In this document: in pieces, positions 35,451 to 46,575 of the stretch | Position numbering within the stretch: the stretch's first letter is position 1 | How the letters are laid out: the number at the start of each line of letters is the position of its first letter | Source: Echinostoma caproni | Lineage: Eukaryota; Platyhelminthes; Trematoda; Plagiorchiida; Echinostomatidae | Direction: 5' to 3' | DNA length: 64,000 bases | Assembly: GCA_900618425.1 (NCBI GenBank) | Contig: UZAN01040006.1 | Span: 18,815 to 82,814, forward strand | Made by a program: the position numbers and the translations under genes | The notes under the pieces: model-generated | The model's input: the letters and a program-made list of their open reading frames with translations, nothing else | What the model was told of the DNA's origin: nothing | The model's database searches: none

Positions 35451-35599
35451 AACAAACGCACGCATGATTAGAGCCACAGCTAAATCATTACGACTCGAAG
35501 CTCTCACTCCCTGTTTTGTTCACATTGTTAGTCATATTTAATGTTATGTAATGGCATGATTACAAATAACCGAAAACGAGCTTGTTCGCCACGCTGTTG
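35424..35599 (-). repeat. Inverted terminal repeat, right
   Basis: Reverse complement partner of 34719-34878. It is longer by about 16 bases because of insertions in the GCGTGCGTTTGTTTGTG part. Confidence 0.85.
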
Positions 35600-35720
35600 T
35601 TCTCAATGTGTTCTGTGGAACTAATGAAACGATTGAAACTATTTGATTATGCTGTATCCGACTTTTAGTCTTACGATGAAATCCATCCTAATTATATGTC
35701 ATGTACTTTTTCTTTCCAAG

Positions 35721-35944
35721 ACCAGATTATTCCAAATTTACGAAGAATCAGTGAAAACAAACTTACTCACCAAACTACGTTGTCTACGAAATTTTCTCGT
35801 GGCGCCATTCAGGCAACAATGCCCACGTTTCATGTTAACCGCTATGAAACCAATTCGAGCCCAGCATGCACGTGTACAGATGCAGCGAAATGCATGCACC
35901 GGGAAGATCAAGATTTGACACTTATTGCACTCGTGCTTATATAA
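35721..35944 (+). CDS. Candidate exon, product unknown
   Basis: A pyrimidine-rich acceptor (GTACTTTTTCTTTCCAAG) precedes two overlapping open frames. The better one enters with two bases, runs 74 codons to TAA and includes ACTCTDAAKCMHREDQ followed by a short hydrophobic end. The other (phase 0) is Arg-rich and stops at 35918. Because two frames are open, coding status and frame are uncertain. Family not recognised. Confidence 0.3.
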
Positions 35945-36490
35945 ATTCGACGCACAGATGATTTGTAGTTCGAGAGAATATGAAAAAATATTTATATCCA
36001 TTTTCTGGAAATCTAGGAGACAACCTGAGCTGAAACGTTCTCTGGTGCTATAGTATGGATGAGATTACGGACTTCGGGAATTTGTCCAGAATGGGCATTG
36101 GAGGCACTTGGAAAGAATACGTCACGTCTAAACTAAAACAAGGGAATCTTTTAGATGAAAAAAGCTAGAAGAATGTTGAGCGGGCTCGAAAAGTCGTAGT
36201 GCGAACGCTTTTTCTGTGTGCTCTAATGATTCACGGGATGCAAGGGTCAATTGAAGAAATCCCCACTCAGTGAGGCAATAAGAATTACAGTATCCTCAAT
36301 GCCTAATTTAAGTTTTGTTTGTGTTGCAAATTTCAACCTCGGACTCAATGTGCATTATGTTGATCGGTTTCGCTTATCCTTCATTGAGCACAAAAGACGG
36401 AAAGGAGCATCTGGAGAATTAACCAAACATTTTGTTACTTCTATTACGTTCGTTTATTGAATGTATGGTTTATTTTGATTACATTTGTAG
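35945..36490. other. Non-coding or intronic
   Basis: No supported exon. Ends at the TTGTAG acceptor of the next block. Confidence 0.4.
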
Positions 36491-36729
36491 AACACCCGAA
36501 TCAACAATCGGTAATCAACCCAGTTGAGAATGGAAACAACCGCCACTTCCCTCGACTAACGACCAGCGGAATTCCTCCATCGGTATCACCAACTCCTGAA
36601 CGTCCACCTTCTCCGGCCGAGTATCTGGGACCGATGAAAAACGAGAAAAAGACTTCGATAGTGTCTACGGCTGTGGTAGCCTTAACCTCTCCCAATCAAT
36701 GGAAACCTTATCCGGGTTATGTAAACTAA
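36491..36729 (+). CDS. Candidate terminal exon, Pro-rich C-terminal tail
   Basis: Acceptor TTGATTACATTTGTAG, entry with two bases, then 79 codons to TAA. The peptide is hydrophilic and Pro/Ser-rich (IPPSVSPTPERPPSPAEYL), has a Lys-rich step (MKNEKKTS) and ends WKPYPGYVN. PxxP clusters and a terminal Tyr-x-Asn would suit SH3 and SH2 contacts in a cytoplasmic tail, but that is inference. No membrane segment in this exon. Upstream exons unknown; the entry phase is compatible with several candidates. Family not recognised. Confidence 0.5.
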
Positions 36730-37919
36730 GATTGACTGGTTCCCGATGACCACCCGCCGAAGAGGACTGACACCAAATTCACCGGCCCCGCATTTTATCA
36801 GTGACACGTTTCGACTTTATTTTTTTACACCTCGGATTCCTGAAGTTCCATCTTTCCTATTTCATTGTCATATTTGCATTCACTCATCCTATTTAGATTG
36901 TTCGTTCCGGTACTTGGCACTGACTTCTGTATACCTACTGGCCGGATGAATGAGCTCACGGCAACACATGAGCTGCAATTTTCTTTCTTCAGAGGCTTTC
37001 GAATCGTTCATTTTTTTTCCGTTATTGTCTAAAAGATAAATTCTACAGCCTATTGTAATATCCTTTTCGAGACCACAGTTACGGGTCAGTTGAACTAGTG
37101 CTCCTCACAGTTTCCTACCTATTCATTGTATATAGGAAACACGAAACACACACGTCTTTCTAAATAACATGCTCCATCTGGTATTTTGTCAGACTGTGAC
37201 CTCAACGGCCCTACAACACACAGCTGAGAATTGAACTCGCTCTCTCCGGAGAGCAGTGAGCTGTTCAGATCGTTCCATAAGTGACCAAATTTCTTCCACA
37301 TCCTAAGCTTCAGCCATTTACCAACTGTTAACCGTTGTTGCATCATGTGTGTCTGTGATATTCTTGCACTGTACAAGAATATATCGTGCGCAAGTGCAGT
37401 TGTTGGTTTGTGCGCTCATGCGGGACATTTCATGTTACAAGAAAATCTTTATGCTATCTATTTTCCCAACACCCCCCCATCCCAACCTCCCCCTGTTTCG
37501 ATTAGGATTTCGTTTACAGTTCCACATTTTAGTTTTGGTTTTCTTTGTTCTCGTTTTATTCGACAGTGTTGTTTCGCTTCCAGTTAGAAATTTTCCGTTG
37601 TTTTCTATTTGAGTATGTATATACTCTGATTAATGTTCCTAACAGAGCGGGTATCCATTTTGGCTTTTTCTTACACCAAATTTTATGCTGTGTGACCGAT
37701 TTCGTGACCCCTCTAAGGAGAGACAGAGAATTATTTGACGTGTGATATGCATTTATGGTCAACCGTTCAATGATGTGCATGCAGTATCGATGAGTGTTGA
37801 TGTTTCAACCTAATGATCCACCAACGCCTAATGAGTTCTTCATTTTCAATCATGTCTGAGTAAGAACTGGATAACAAGCAGTAGGAAGAAAAATACGATA
37901 ATCAAGTATTCGCAATCTT
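36730..37919. other. Non-coding, pyrimidine-rich stretches
   Basis: Likely 3' flank of the preceding exon. Frames at 37119-37780 oppose each other and lack splice support. Confidence 0.35.
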
Positions 37920-38036
37920 CGTTGTTGTTGTTGGTAGCGATGATGGTGGTGATAGTGTTGATGGTGATGATGATGTTGATTGGTCTGGGGGCCGTGTTGC
38001 TGGTGGCGGTCGTCGTCGTGGTTGTGGTTGTGGCGT
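37920..38036. repeat. G/T-rich degenerate trinucleotide tract
   Basis: Imperfect GTT, GAT, GGT and CGT units with strong strand asymmetry (pyrimidine-poor in C until its middle). The poly-Thr/Asn frame read on the minus strand is an artefact of this. Confidence 0.85.
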
Positions 38037-38039
38037 ACA

Positions 38040-38849
38040 TTCGCAGAAAAGATAAGATATGACAGAAATTATGCTCAATAATCTTGTACTAGTAACAAAA
38101 TCTTATGAGACACAAGTATAAAGAGCTCTTCCACTTCACATTTGTTAAATCAAATCCAACTGAGCATATGCATTTATTTCTGGCCCAGTTGTGAGCGATT
38201 TCCGGAAAATGGATTCGTTTCGTTGACTTATGTTTCTGAAGGTCTTGTTATATGATTGTTCGGTAAATGATTTGTGAATGCGATTTAGATACGATCTCCC
38301 AATATAAAGCAAACTTTCTACACATTTTGTTTGAACCTGAAGCGGTGTGAATCGCAGAATACAGTGAAATGAAAAAAAACGCTAAGGTAAAACGTTGGCA
38401 GCTAAATGATGAAAGATAAGCGGGTACAGAGCCCCTTACTCCATTTTGATGATATTCATAATGTGTATTTGCAATGAACTTATGAACTACAAGACGCGCT
38501 GCCCTATCGGCACAGGGTTTAGCTTTGGGAGGCCTAGAGATTAGGGTGAAATTTACGGGCATTAAAGCAAGAAATTTATTGGAAGGGTAGAGCCATCAGT
38601 TTCGAAAGCTACAAGCAATTACTAATTTATTTAATCAATTACGGATAACAAAAACGTCTGGGTCTCAATGCATGCATATGATTACTGTGTTGGAATCACG
38701 AAATTGGTTCAGAAGAGTTACAATGATCTACTTTATAGTGATGGCTTTGAAATCAAATATCCAGAAGGGATAGTCCTCATCTTAATCTTCTCACATGGGA
38801 AGCAAGGCAGCCACGCCCAGCGTGAGACTCCTCACTGCCTGTACCGATA
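38040..38849. other. Non-coding, nothing supported
   Basis: The minus-strand frame 38248-38562 has no splice signal or recognised motif. The region borders the LINE mosaic. Confidence 0.35.
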
Positions 38850-40370
38850 GCCACCCACTCATGTGTCCGAAAATTCCACCTTCTTACTAAATGCTCCTCG
38901 AGCTGTCGTTTGAATCAATCCTAGTTCTATCCCTCCACCAAGTCCAACGGGAGTGAATTCCAGAGAGTAGTTGCCCTCTGGGAAGGGTGGTACACCAATG
39001 GAAGTCCCGTAGTTTTCGACTTCCGGAAAATCGATCTGAGCCATTCGTCCGGTTACAGTCCCGCAATAGAAACGTAGCACGTAGCTTCAACCTCAGGTCA
39101 CTACAAAGTGTCTTCCACAAATTTATCAAATCCCCGCGTAGTCTCCTGTAGCTAACTGGGCAAGCCCTATCGCTTGGAGCTGATCTTCATAGTTGATCCC
39201 ACGACTAGTCGAGTGGTGTAGCACTGTACCCGTTTCAAGTAGATCATTAAGAGAAGCATGCAGTAGGTCTGCCATATTCAAGCTGGGGTTCAACATGTGA
39301 GGCAAACAGCTTCCTGAAGACCATGTTGGACATACCGAAGGATTGCACCAATCATGCCCCTTGCGGCATAACTTGCTCGCTTGATGCTCATCTGCGTCTT
39401 CGTGGATGAGGAGAGCATGATCCCTAGATTCCGCTCAGTTGCATTTGAACGCAAGGAGACGTTATTCATCTGGTATGAGAGGCATCGTGTCTCTCGTTCC
39501 ATGCTCATTTGTACACGTGCGCACCACGTGTTCCACGTTCCGAACTGTGGACTAGTCTGTTCAAGTCCACTTACAGAGAGCGGTGGTCCTCCTCCTTGCA
39601 TGTATTTTCACGTCATCCACTGTAAGAGGGCATGTCATTCTCGTAAAGGAGGAATAGTTCCGGGCCTGGAACGGAACTCTGCTGCACCCCAACGGGAAGT
39701 AGCAACGGGATTTAACGTGGGCGACTCTCACAGTAAATCTTAGCCGCCAAAGGAAATCCTTGATCTAGTGTAATAGTGGGTATCCGACGCCGTTAGCCTT
39801 CAGCTTCTCCAACTGCCGTCCGTGCGTGACCTTATCGAAGACTGCCCGAAATCAATGAAAATTACGTCTGTTTCCTGACCAAAGGCCTTGAAAGACGCTC
39901 ATTGCTCCCGAGCAAGCAGTAGGTTTGACACACATGATATCTGCGGTCGAAAGCCATGTTGCTCAGGGCAGAGAAGATTGTTTGGCAGTAGGTGTCTTCG
40001 AAATCACTTGACAAGAACTCGTTCCATCTTTTTACCGGTCACACAAGTGAGACACCGTGGAGTAGTTGATAGAGTCCCCGTGGACTCATCCCTTGAAGAG
40101 AGGGCATGCGATAGCGGTCTTCCGCTTGGTAGGCAACAGCCTTAAGTCTAATGATGGCTCAGACAAGGCCGCCATTGTAATGACTGATGCTAGTTCCTTC
40201 AGGACACAGTGATTGATTTGGCATTAGTGATGTAGTCTCCTCTAATCCTTCATCCACTGTGATGGCTTACCAGAACAGAAGCATTGCTGAACACAACAGT
40301 TGATGGCTCGGAAATGCATTAGTAGGGTAGACTGACGCATAATGCTGCGCGAATGCATTCGCTTTGTCAC
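38850..40370 (-). mobile_element. CR1-like LINE, 5'-truncated and decayed
   Basis: Minus-strand order: pre-RT linker (GDKANAFAQHYASVYPTN, about 40370), fingers (LASVITMAALSEPSLD, then LLPTKRKTAIACPLFKG), EQHGFRPQISCVSN, motif A region IDF then FRAVFDKVTHGRQLEKL in another frame, SSVPGPELFLLYEND, then VDDVKIHARR where FADD is expected, VSLRSNATERNLGIMLSSS (connection) and C-terminal RATFLLRDCNRTNG. Several frameshifts and stops. Starting at the pre-RT linker is typical of 5' truncation during integration. Confidence 0.75.
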
Positions 40371-40815
40371 CATCCATTTCTATATGGAATCGTTTTGGCA
40401 TAGTGGCCGATTCCGACAGCTAGGACTCCTCTTACATGCTTTGTTTGGCTCGTTAGGCTCACCGGCCTGTAATTCTTAATCTGGGATTGTGCTCCTCCCT
40501 TCTGAATGGCAACAACTGCAGTTGTTTTCCAATCCCTAGGTAGCCTGCCCTGATCTAGGCTGGCTTCGTATAAATCCCTTGGCGGTTCCGCTACTATATC
40601 CGCGATCGGTTTGACGATTGCCGGGTAGATTCCATCGGGCCCTGGAAACTTACTCACGTTCAGGTCAGCTAATATCCGATGAACTGCTTCTAATGATACA
40701 TAAGTATTCTCTATTACCTCTGTTGGGGGGGGGGGGNNNNCACTACTGCAGTATGTAAAAAAGGCGTCTACCTTTGCTCGGTCATCGATGACGGTCCTAC
40801 CTTCGTTTCTTGTTC
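40367..40815 (-). pseudogene. CR1-like LINE pre-RT linker and RT N-terminus
   Basis: VIDDRAKVDAFFTYCSS (linker, about 40800-40750), then after the G run and N gap the clear reverse transcriptase start GPDGIYPAIVKPIADIV, DQGRLPRDWKTTAVVAI and KNYRPVSLTS. The frame ends GHYAKTIPYRNGW, where a second copy begins again at its own pre-RT linker. It is a tandem partial duplicate of the same domain carried by 38850-40370. Confidence 0.75.
40725..40740. repeat. G12 run followed by a 4-N gap
   Basis: Twelve G then NNNN, a likely assembly break inside the LINE mosaic. Confidence 0.95.
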
Positions 40816-41706
40816 GAGAAGTTCGTACTTGTCAGAAACGGTCCGCGTTCCGCGCAGAGTTCAGGTAGACGATCTCCGTTGTCTGTCCGGTTGGCTGAGA
40901 CTGCATGTGGTCTGCCAAGAAGCCATCCTTATTCGTCCAGGGAGCCCACTTGACCATTGAAGCCTCCGGCGAATACTACGATGTCTGTTGATCCAGTACT
41001 TTGGAGTGATTGAGAAAGGTCCAAGTAGAATTCATTTTTCATTTCTGGCAAACTGCAATCCGTGGGTGCACACACCGAATAATTATCGTCGCTTTCCTCT
41101 GTATCTGTTGACCGGTGCTGAACCGCTGAGACGTACAGTGCACAGTCGACTACTGACTGGAATCCAGACGACAACCAAGCGTTCAGACTTGGCACTTAGC
41201 GCAATCGCGACACCAGCAACACTGCGAGACTCGGATACCGAATCGTCTGACACACGAAAGGTGAAGCGTTAGATTAAGGTTGGATCAGGAGAATGCGTGG
41301 AGATAATTAATATGGGATCTTGTATGCGCGTTTCGGAGAAACAGCATACATCTAAATTGGAAGTTTCACGGGTTCTAGCCAAGGCAACTTGTTGCCCAAT
41401 CGATAGAGTGTGCGGAAGGTGAAAACGCCTAAGTGAAAAGGGAATTTTGAGCTTTAAACAATTTATAACTTCTGATTGCTTGGACTTGCTTATAAAACGC
41501 TGTGTGGTATCCGATGAGGCCCATAAACCGGAGGCATCTTGAATTTTTTGGGAAGGAAAGAAAGAACTAGACAGATGGGAAAGAGGTTTTTCCAAATGGG
41601 TGTCTAAGACTTATGTGCACGGCATACTTCGCAGCAGCCCACATTGACGAAAGGGGTTTTTCTTTGAGAACCCTAACCAGAGCCTTCGACTGAAAAGTCT
41701 GACCCA
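40816..41706 (-). mobile_element. LINE 5' end and APE endonuclease module (RTE-like family)
   Basis: 41116-41706 aligns throughout with 19139-19726. Minus-strand peptides run QQVALARTRETSNLDVC, FSETRIQD, WIPVSSRLCTVRLSGS, YSVCAPTDCSLPEMKNEFY, then VVFAGGFNGQVGSLDE (the GDFN catalytic region, with Asp replaced by Gly) and RTDNGDRLPELCAERG. It stops within the endonuclease at NFSNKKRR near 40815, where CR1-like linker sequence takes over. This is a junction of two LINE families. Confidence 0.75.
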
Positions 41707-41734
41707 CAGTTAAGAGGGACGTTAGTCCATCGTT

Positions 41735-42490
41735 TTGTGTGAAAGGTTTAGCAACAATGGTTATTAAACTGATTCTACTGAGGTTATCACAAGCGGATCT
41801 CTCAACTTTCTTGTAAATCGGTCGAATGTCCAATTCAAGCCCTTAATTTGGAATTTGTTCCCTCTCTCAAAATGAACTCAGGAGTTTAGTCAAATGCAAC
41901 ACTAACACTAAGCTTCCAGCCTTAAAAAGGGTGTTGGGGGGTGATCGGTGAAATGTCGAAGGGACCCAGTTGAACTGATCATCAAAATGTTCAACAATTG
42001 ATCAAGACGGCCTTACTAATGACGAACCACTGTGCCATCGGATTCCTTAGTTACCTCACTTACGCATCCTTTCTTTCAGCCCATACTCCTAGTTCAATGG
42101 AAAAGAGTGCGACCATTATGAATAGCCACAGCTTTCTTCATTTTTACGCTTTCCTACCCACCACTTCTCACGGTCATTGATCAGAATTATGATGAGCAGA
42201 CATTTATGGGTTTTGCTTGCTATATCTTATTTAGCACCAAAAAGACGGGTTCTTGCGAGCGTCTAGCAAAGCACCCGAGGTCAACGAGATCAGCCGTTCA
42301 TACCTCGACCCCTCATCGGAGTCAGCCGTTGTTTTTGTCGATATGTGCATATCTTCCTTGATTTGCTTCCATTGTTCGTTGAATCTTTAGGCTGAGGGGT
42401 GAACTGATAAGCGATTGGAGAGCACCGCATCGAAGGCCGATTTGCATCTATCGTTGATATTATATCGTGTATATCTGTTGCGCAAAACGA
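41735..42490 (-). mobile_element. RTE-like LINE fragment, linker to RT start
   Basis: About 42320-42470 matches 18955-19100, and 41735-41890 matches 18630-18785, where the minus strand reads RPIYKKVERSACDN and RISLITIVAK. The fragment ends in the fingers of the reverse transcriptase and abuts the 5' end of the next module at 41706. The middle (41890-42290) is poorly conserved. Confidence 0.6.
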
Positions 42491-42872
42491 GTTCAGCTTG
42501 TCTTAGCATTTGGAGGATTAGACAGCTAAGGTGTGTGCAACTGACAATCGGATAGTCTTGAAAGGTCAAAGCTATTTGTGCTATTAACTAAAGCATCGTA
42601 ATGGGAGCATTTTCAACAAGCCATCCTCGGTAAATTCAAAGAGCAAGTTGTTTTGGTTCGCAGGCCACTTATAAGTGGAAGATACCAACGGGGAAAGTAT
42701 TCATTGTGCACAAATAAATGGATAGGAGGAACGCACATGATGTGGTGTAACCTATTAACGATTTTTCAACTAGTCTGTGAAAAACAATGATAGTGTTTGA
42801 TAACTCATTGGAGGACAGATTAGATAATAATCCTCTTAGAGCTATCAGCACTATTGAAGATGTCATACTTAT
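42491..42872. other. Non-coding, nothing supported
   Basis: Flank between the LINE mosaic and a candidate terminal exon. The minus-strand frame here lacks splice signals. Confidence 0.35.
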
Positions 42873-43050
42873 TTAAGAAACATGTTCTGACAGGTCTCTT
42901 GTTTCCTCATAGCCCGCTTTGTAGCCATAAACAGAAGCTAGTTTCCGTGTGGAACGAGGGAGGCAATACGAAGATTGCTTTGGTCCGGTTTGTTCGTCTG
43001 TAGGGATATCCATTATAGGAGTGGCTTCTCGAAGGGCTTCAAAACAAAAT
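42873..43050 (-). CDS. Candidate terminal exon, product unknown
   Basis: The minus-strand AG at 43051-43052 (AAAATTGTGCTCCAAAG) opens a frame that needs two bases from the previous exon and runs 59 codons to TAA. The peptide is hydrophilic and protein-like: FEALREATPIMDIPTDEQTG, SSYCLPRSTRKLASVYGYK, ending RDLSEHVS. A possible upstream partner is the minus-strand frame 43187-43402 (ELCNSDICQQVDGVDHRQ), whose GTGGAC donor candidate is weak. No family recognised. Confidence 0.4.
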
Positions 43051-43402
43051 CTTTGGAGCACAATTTTCAGGTTGATGTTGCAGGCAGGGACATAATGAAA
43101 GCATGTCTCTAAAAATCAAGTACGCCACCGTCTTTGAAGCACTGATTATAGTTAGCGATGAGAACTGAAGAAAGTACATTAGCGCACTACTTAGGAATGG
43201 TGGCCAGCAACCTACGGAGACCGAACGATCTATTGTGTTTATAACTAACAGCTCCTCTTGTTGAAATGCGAAGGGTTGTGTAAGAGTAATCTATGTGCTT
43301 GGGCTGTCGATGATCCACCCCGTCCACCTGTTGACAAATGTCAGAATTACATAATTCCGGTCTATTGTTGCCCAAGATTACGATAGAGGATTTATCGCTC
43401 AC

Positions 43403-44536
43403 TTGATTGATGATGGCTCATGCTTTCCGTAACATTTTCGTTATGCAGAAGCATAGATTCTTTTCAGTTTATATAGCTCACTATTGGTAGAAATTGATAG
43501 GCGTTTTATCCCAAGATAGTGATCGCCCTGATATGTTGTTCCCTTGTTTCATTATAACTGTTTCAGGTAAAGAGATGAGCAGCATAAACTGTAGTAAACC
43601 TTTACGTACTGTGCAAAGGGATAAAAGAAGTATTGGTCTTCTAGTGTACATCAAAATCAATCTGACAGAATGACTTGCTCTAATTTTACTGGATTACGTT
43701 GCATATTTTTCCTTAGCATATTGGAACATTGCGTAAAACGTAAGTGATGGAATTTGCTACACACTACCGACGAAACTTTAATAGCGATATAACGGACATA
43801 ATCAATAGGAGAGCGTGAGCACACGGAAAACAGGTTCGTGTTATTGAAAAACCAAATTTCATTGGGCAGTTGGTAAGCTTATTATGTTTGTCCAACCAAG
43901 AAGAACCTAAAAGCTGATGTTCACACGAAAAACTGGAATTGAAAAAATGAAAAATTGAGATAACTGATTAAAGGCGGGTAAAATAGGATCTGAAAAATGG
44001 ATGCACTGGTCAACAGGAGAAGGAAAACAGTGAACGTTAGCCAAGCCAATCGGATGAGAGGTACTCAGGCATCCGGGCATGCATCTATGCGCATAGGCAA
44101 AAATGAGTAAACGAGGGAGTAAACGAGTGACTATTTTCCATTCTGGAATCGATTATTTTTGATATAAACTAATAATCCTCCTCTAGGATTTTGTATCCGG
44201 GTTTTTATCCTCAACCCGGTATCTAATGAAACCATCAATTTTAGAAATCACATCATAAATACCACCATGTAACAAAATGTCCTGTAGAAGAATACTGTCT
44301 AATATAGAATATCCCAATTAGTGATGTGTGATATATCTGGAAATTTTCCAAGCAATGAACGAACGTTGTTGTTCATAATGATTGGTATGCAAACTAATAC
44401 CACATATATATGACGGACTACAGCGCACTCTACCCACATAAATGCTTCCTTCCAGAATTCGACAAATTCTCTGTTATTATCAGGGGTTTTCCAAATTGAA
44501 CGTTTTTTTCTGGCAATATGAACATTGAAAACATAC
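43403..44536. other. Non-coding or intronic
   Basis: Contains the open continuation (44299-44536) of the next exon past its donor, with a hydrophobic HIYVVLVCIPIIM segment. Without splice support I treat it as intron. Confidence 0.35.
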
Positions 44537-44715
44537 CTGATATCGCAATGAAATTTCATGACTGGCTCCAGGCAACCCCACAATTACGCTATAGCCACGA
44601 AACAGGAACTCGTTGTTTACAATCCATGTCAATGTCTGTAAAGCAATACTACTAACAGATGAAAGAGTGCGGTAAAATTTGAAAAACCCGTCAAGTCCAG
44701 CCAACAAAATACACA
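44537..44715 (-). CDS. Candidate internal exon, product unknown
   Basis: Minus-strand acceptor TGCATTAACATTAG at 44716-44717 and a near-perfect donor, CGATATCAG|GTATGT. It enters with two bases and exits on a codon boundary, 59 codons open. The peptide CILLAGLDGFFKFYRTLSS is followed by QTLTWIVNNEFLFRGYSV and GLPGASHEISLRYQ, largely hydrophobic with few charges, like part of a membrane or beta-rich domain. Both splice sites and the phase agree, so this is one of the better isolated exons. Family not recognised. Confidence 0.5.
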
Positions 44716-44719
44716 CTAA

Positions 44720-46575
44720 TGTTAATGCACTAGATATCCAGACCTTCCCAATGCTCAGAAAGTGGTTATGAAAGGGCTTTCTACCTCTCTGTCTAAGTCA
44801 TAGCAGATAGTCTTTTTAGCAGCTTTCGTATATCTGTCTTGTCGTTTGACCGTTTAAGTGACATCTGTCTCCTCCGGAACCACATGTTCATATAGTTATG
44901 ATCATAATTTTTGTCATTTTGACAGGAGTAACAGTATGTTCGATCCAATAGTCATATCATTTCTAATTCCAAGTTATATTTTCAGCAGCTCACCTTGGAG
45001 ACAGTGATCTATTATTATATATTTTAGTTTCAGTTCTTAAATACCGTCATGGGGTAGGCATTCATCGTTGAAAATTTAACCGGTATAACGAACCAAGTGT
45101 CGTAACCTTTATTTGTGGAAATTTTCAATGTAAAAGTGTGTCCGGATTCGGTTCAAGAGAGCCGGGCATATTGGTCAAAATTTGACAGAAAGTTTCTAAT
45201 TTTCTTTCCATATGGTAAACGGATAACGAGTATTTAGAGTCTTACTGCGTAATCGTATGTCAAATTGTGCAAGATTGCATAATAATTATTGAGTCGAACA
45301 ATCTGAGTTCCCCAAGCGATTTAACACAGATTGCACTAGGTTGACGAACACTGACAAAAGGTGCTGTATAGTAAATATGAGTCATCTAAGCCTGATGATA
45401 TGACTATTTATAGAAGTATTTATAGTAATATTAATGACTGAAACAGTGCTATTTAAACAATATTGTTGCAATTATATAAATTTATTGCGAAAATAAATAT
45501 CAGTCATAGAACATGCACCATCGCAAGACCCTCAACTGTTGCACGTTTTCTTCCAATTGGAAACAAACTTACGTGCAATAGTTTAATCACAACAGTGTTA
45601 AAACTTGACAGACCACTAGGGACAATCAATGCAAAGGTCATCTGCGAAACATGGATTCCAGAGAGGAAGGGTGCTTGAAAACATTGGCTGATTATGTACA
45701 CAGTGGAAACTTGGTCATGATATGGTTCTCAATGGGACATAAAGTATGCTTGTTCACATAGTTACGGTTTTCGACAGTGAATTCCTAGTCGCCTCTGGAA
45801 AACTTCCTGTCTACTGTTAGCTGAGCACTCAGAATTTCTGCTTTGAGTTGAACAACAAATTTATCATTCGAGAAAGTGGAATCGGTTGGAATGGTTTCAC
45901 CTTTCGGAGCTAAATTTTTCGATACCGGTTCTCAGATCTTTACTGTTCTTTAAATATTCAGTTTGCCGAAATTGCATTTAAAACAAACCTACGGAGTAAG
46001 GTAACCTGAGTGTACAGCTTGTTCATTGAGCATCGGTTTGCTTTTGCGAAACGATTCAGTTAGTCGTTCAAGAGCGTGTTGTAAACGACGTTATCAGTTT
46101 TTTATTCTGATCACCTTCGAAGTTGTACACGAACGTTTTCGCTTTGTTCCGTAGTCTGTTTTCTCTTAGTCTGTTTTCTCTCTCAAGATGCTATGAACTC
46201 GCCATTCGTGGCAGCAAACTTGCATCGTTATCGATTGTCTTGCAGCATGAAGAATAATGACTGCTACTCACCGACTGCAGAACAAATCCTCTTACATTGG
46301 ATGAAGGCGTTTTATCCTGGAAACAAGCTCTATCATACCTTATTATGCATTATACATTATACATTATTATACATACTACATTTTTGTAGTGTGTAGACAT
46401 GCTGGGTGATCCATTCTCCATTCCTGTGATTTTAAATTTCAGGAATTGAAAGGAGGATTATGTTGCATATCTCACTGTGAATTAAATTCAGGAGAAGCAA
46501 TCTTTTAAATCTCCAGGCATGTTTTTAACAAGATCACTCTCTTCGACTTGAGCCGATGTGACTTCAACATAAAGT
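44720..46575. other. Non-coding, one short satellite-like tract
   Basis: The opposing frames at 45463-45701 are both open and neither is supported. Repeat at 46341-46380 listed separately. Confidence 0.35.
46341..46380. repeat. CATTATA-type short tandem repeat
   Basis: Repeated (CATTATA) units (GCATTATACATTATACATTA). The same unit recurs at 58084-58112. Confidence 0.8.

Larger units (their letters stand above)
34719..35599 (-). mobile_element. Short Penelope-like element with inverted terminal repeats
   Basis: Minus-strand coding relics of the C-terminal part of a Penelope-like element (linker plus GIY-YIG endonuclease) lie between inverted repeats at 34719-34878 and 35424-35599. The reverse transcriptase that should precede the linker is absent, so the copy is 5'-truncated or internally deleted and not autonomous. 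Penelope-like elements are known for terminal repeats in direct or inverted arrangement. The inverted arrangement here is seen directly. Confidence 0.75.

Noticed and set aside
37846..38040. Minus-strand frame rich in Thr, Ile and Asn
   Set aside because: Produced by the trinucleotide tract. No splice or start evidence.
39381..40145. Plus-strand frames of 85-120 codons
   Set aside because: They are antisense shadows of the CR1-like LINE coding region on the minus strand.
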